Both the position numbers and the translations under genes were made by a program. Of a DNA stretch of 6,629 nucleotides, positions 6,208 through 6,629 are shown in pieces (position 1 is the first letter of the stretch; each line of letters opens with the position of its first letter). Source of the stretch: Pseudomonadota bacterium (GTDB taxonomy: Bacteria > Pseudomonadota > Gammaproteobacteria > Steroidobacterales > Steroidobacteraceae); NCBI GenBank assembly GCA_021817875.1, contig JAKAFQ010000243.1, forward strand, positions 1 to 6,629. The letters run 5' to 3'. Below the pieces are notes generated by a model. It was not told the DNA's origin. It did no database searches and was given only the letters and a program-made list of their open reading frames with translations.

Positions 6208-6216
6208 TGCTATCAT
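6208..6216 (+). promoter_or_regulatory. Alternative extended -10 promoter for the dehydrogenase gene
   Basis: TGCTATCAT carries the TGn extension plus TATCAT (5 of 6 to the -10 consensus). Extended -10 promoters can work without a -35 element, and none is visible here. The transcript would start near 6223, giving a leader of about 38 nt. This competes with, or adds to, the promoter at 6132-6160. Confidence 0.3.
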
Positions 6217-6260
6217 GAACGCACCGCCGCGCCTGCGCGGCCCGACCGGCAGGAGGACTC

Positions 6261-6629
6261 ATGGGTGAGCAGGACACTGCGGGCGGCCTGCGGGGCCGCA
6301 CGCTGTTCATCACGGGTGCGAGCCGCGGCATCGGTCTTGCGATCGCGTTGCGGGCGGCGCGCGACGGGGCCAATGTCGCCGTAGCCGCCAAGACCACCGA
6401 GCCTCATCCGAAGCTGCCCGGAACCATTCACACCGCCGCCGCCGAGATCGAGGCGGCCGGCGGCAACGCGCTGCCGCTCGCGATGGATGTCCGTGACGAC
6501 GAGCAGGTCGGAAACGCCATCGAACGCACCGCGCAGACCTTCGGCGGCATCGACATCCTGGTGAATAACGCCAGCGCGATCAGCCTGACGCCGACCGCCG
6601 CGACCGATATGCGCCGCTTTGATCTGATG
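6261..6629 (+). CDS. Short-chain dehydrogenase of the HSDL2 type, cut at the window edge
   Basis: The first 123 codons of an SDR-family oxidoreductase whose 3' end lies outside the window. The Rossmann fold is shown by TGASRGIG (18-25), the NAD(P)-binding glycine motif, DVRD (76-79), the adenine-contact segment, and NNAS (102-105), which stabilises the central sheet. The stretch AAKTTEPHPKLPGTIHTAA (42-60), then AEIEAAGGNALPL (61-73) and DILVNNASAISLT (98-110), match what I recall of hydroxysteroid dehydrogenase-like protein 2 (HSDL2). Classical SDRs lack that HPKLPGTI insert. Bacterial members are usually annotated only as SDR oxidoreductases, and a role in fatty-acid or isoprenoid-type lipid oxidation is suspected but not proven. 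The Ser-Tyr-Lys catalytic residues and any C-terminal SCP2 sterol-carrier domain would lie beyond the edge. AGGAGG at 6251-6256, 4 nt before ATG 6261, supports the start. The gene is divergent from fpr. Confidence 0.9.
   Translation, partial: MGEQDTAGGLRGRTLFITGASRGIGLAIALRAARDGANVAVAAKTTEPHPKLPGTIHTAAAEIEAAGGNALPLAMDVRDDEQVGNAIERTAQTFGGIDILVNNASAISLTPTAATDMRRFDLM

Noticed and set aside
5165..6268. A 367-codon plus-strand frame antisense to fpr
   Set aside because: fpr on the minus strand has complete FAD and NADP motifs. The plus-strand product shows no domain and would also run through the promoter region between fpr and the dehydrogenase.

Overview
This is a high-GC bacterial window, most likely from a gammaproteobacterium. 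QueD closely follows the E. coli protein from memory, and the ferredoxin-NADP reductase is of the Pseudomonas/Azotobacter type. The strong G/C preference at third codon positions and the dense packing also fit. A finer placement (for example near Nevskiales, Steroidobacterales or Xanthomonadales) is only a guess. I see no tRNA, rRNA, CRISPR array, insertion sequence, phage gene or attachment site, and the base composition looks even throughout. It reads as ordinary chromosomal DNA.

Layout. Positions 1-88 hold a perfect 10-bp stem-loop and a good ribosome binding site in front of an NRAMP-family divalent metal transporter (89-1720, +). Its metal-site motifs are those of the magnesium-type NRMT branch, not of classical Mn/Fe NRAMPs. 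A secreted chalcone-isomerase-fold protein follows (1774-2352, +). It converges, with a 24-nt gap, on queD (2377-2730, -), the 6-carboxytetrahydropterin synthase of queuosine/7-deazaguanine synthesis. Only 26 nt separate the queD start from the divergent start of a LytS/YehU-type membrane histidine kinase (2757-3926, +). The last 8 nt of the kinase gene overlap a Spinster-like MFS transporter (3919-5202, +) that starts with GTG behind a near-perfect Shine-Dalgarno sequence. The MFS gene converges on fpr (5294-6070, -, TTG start). A 190-nt divergent intergenic region with candidate promoters leads to an HSDL2-type short-chain dehydrogenase (6261 to the window edge, +), which is cut off at codon 123.

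How the genes work together. Most neighbours look functionally unrelated housekeeping or accessory genes: metal uptake, tRNA modification, redox balance and probable lipid oxidation. The one pairing that the sequence itself supports is kinase plus transporter. They overlap and are very likely translated from one message. No LytTR-type response regulator, the usual partner of such a kinase, lies beside it here. The kinase also carries Ser where the phosphoacceptor motif normally has Phe (PHSLFN rather than PHFLFN).

I did not find a convincing undescribed system. The points most worth a second look are the NRMT-type metal site with its leader stem-loop, and the kinase-MFS overlap.
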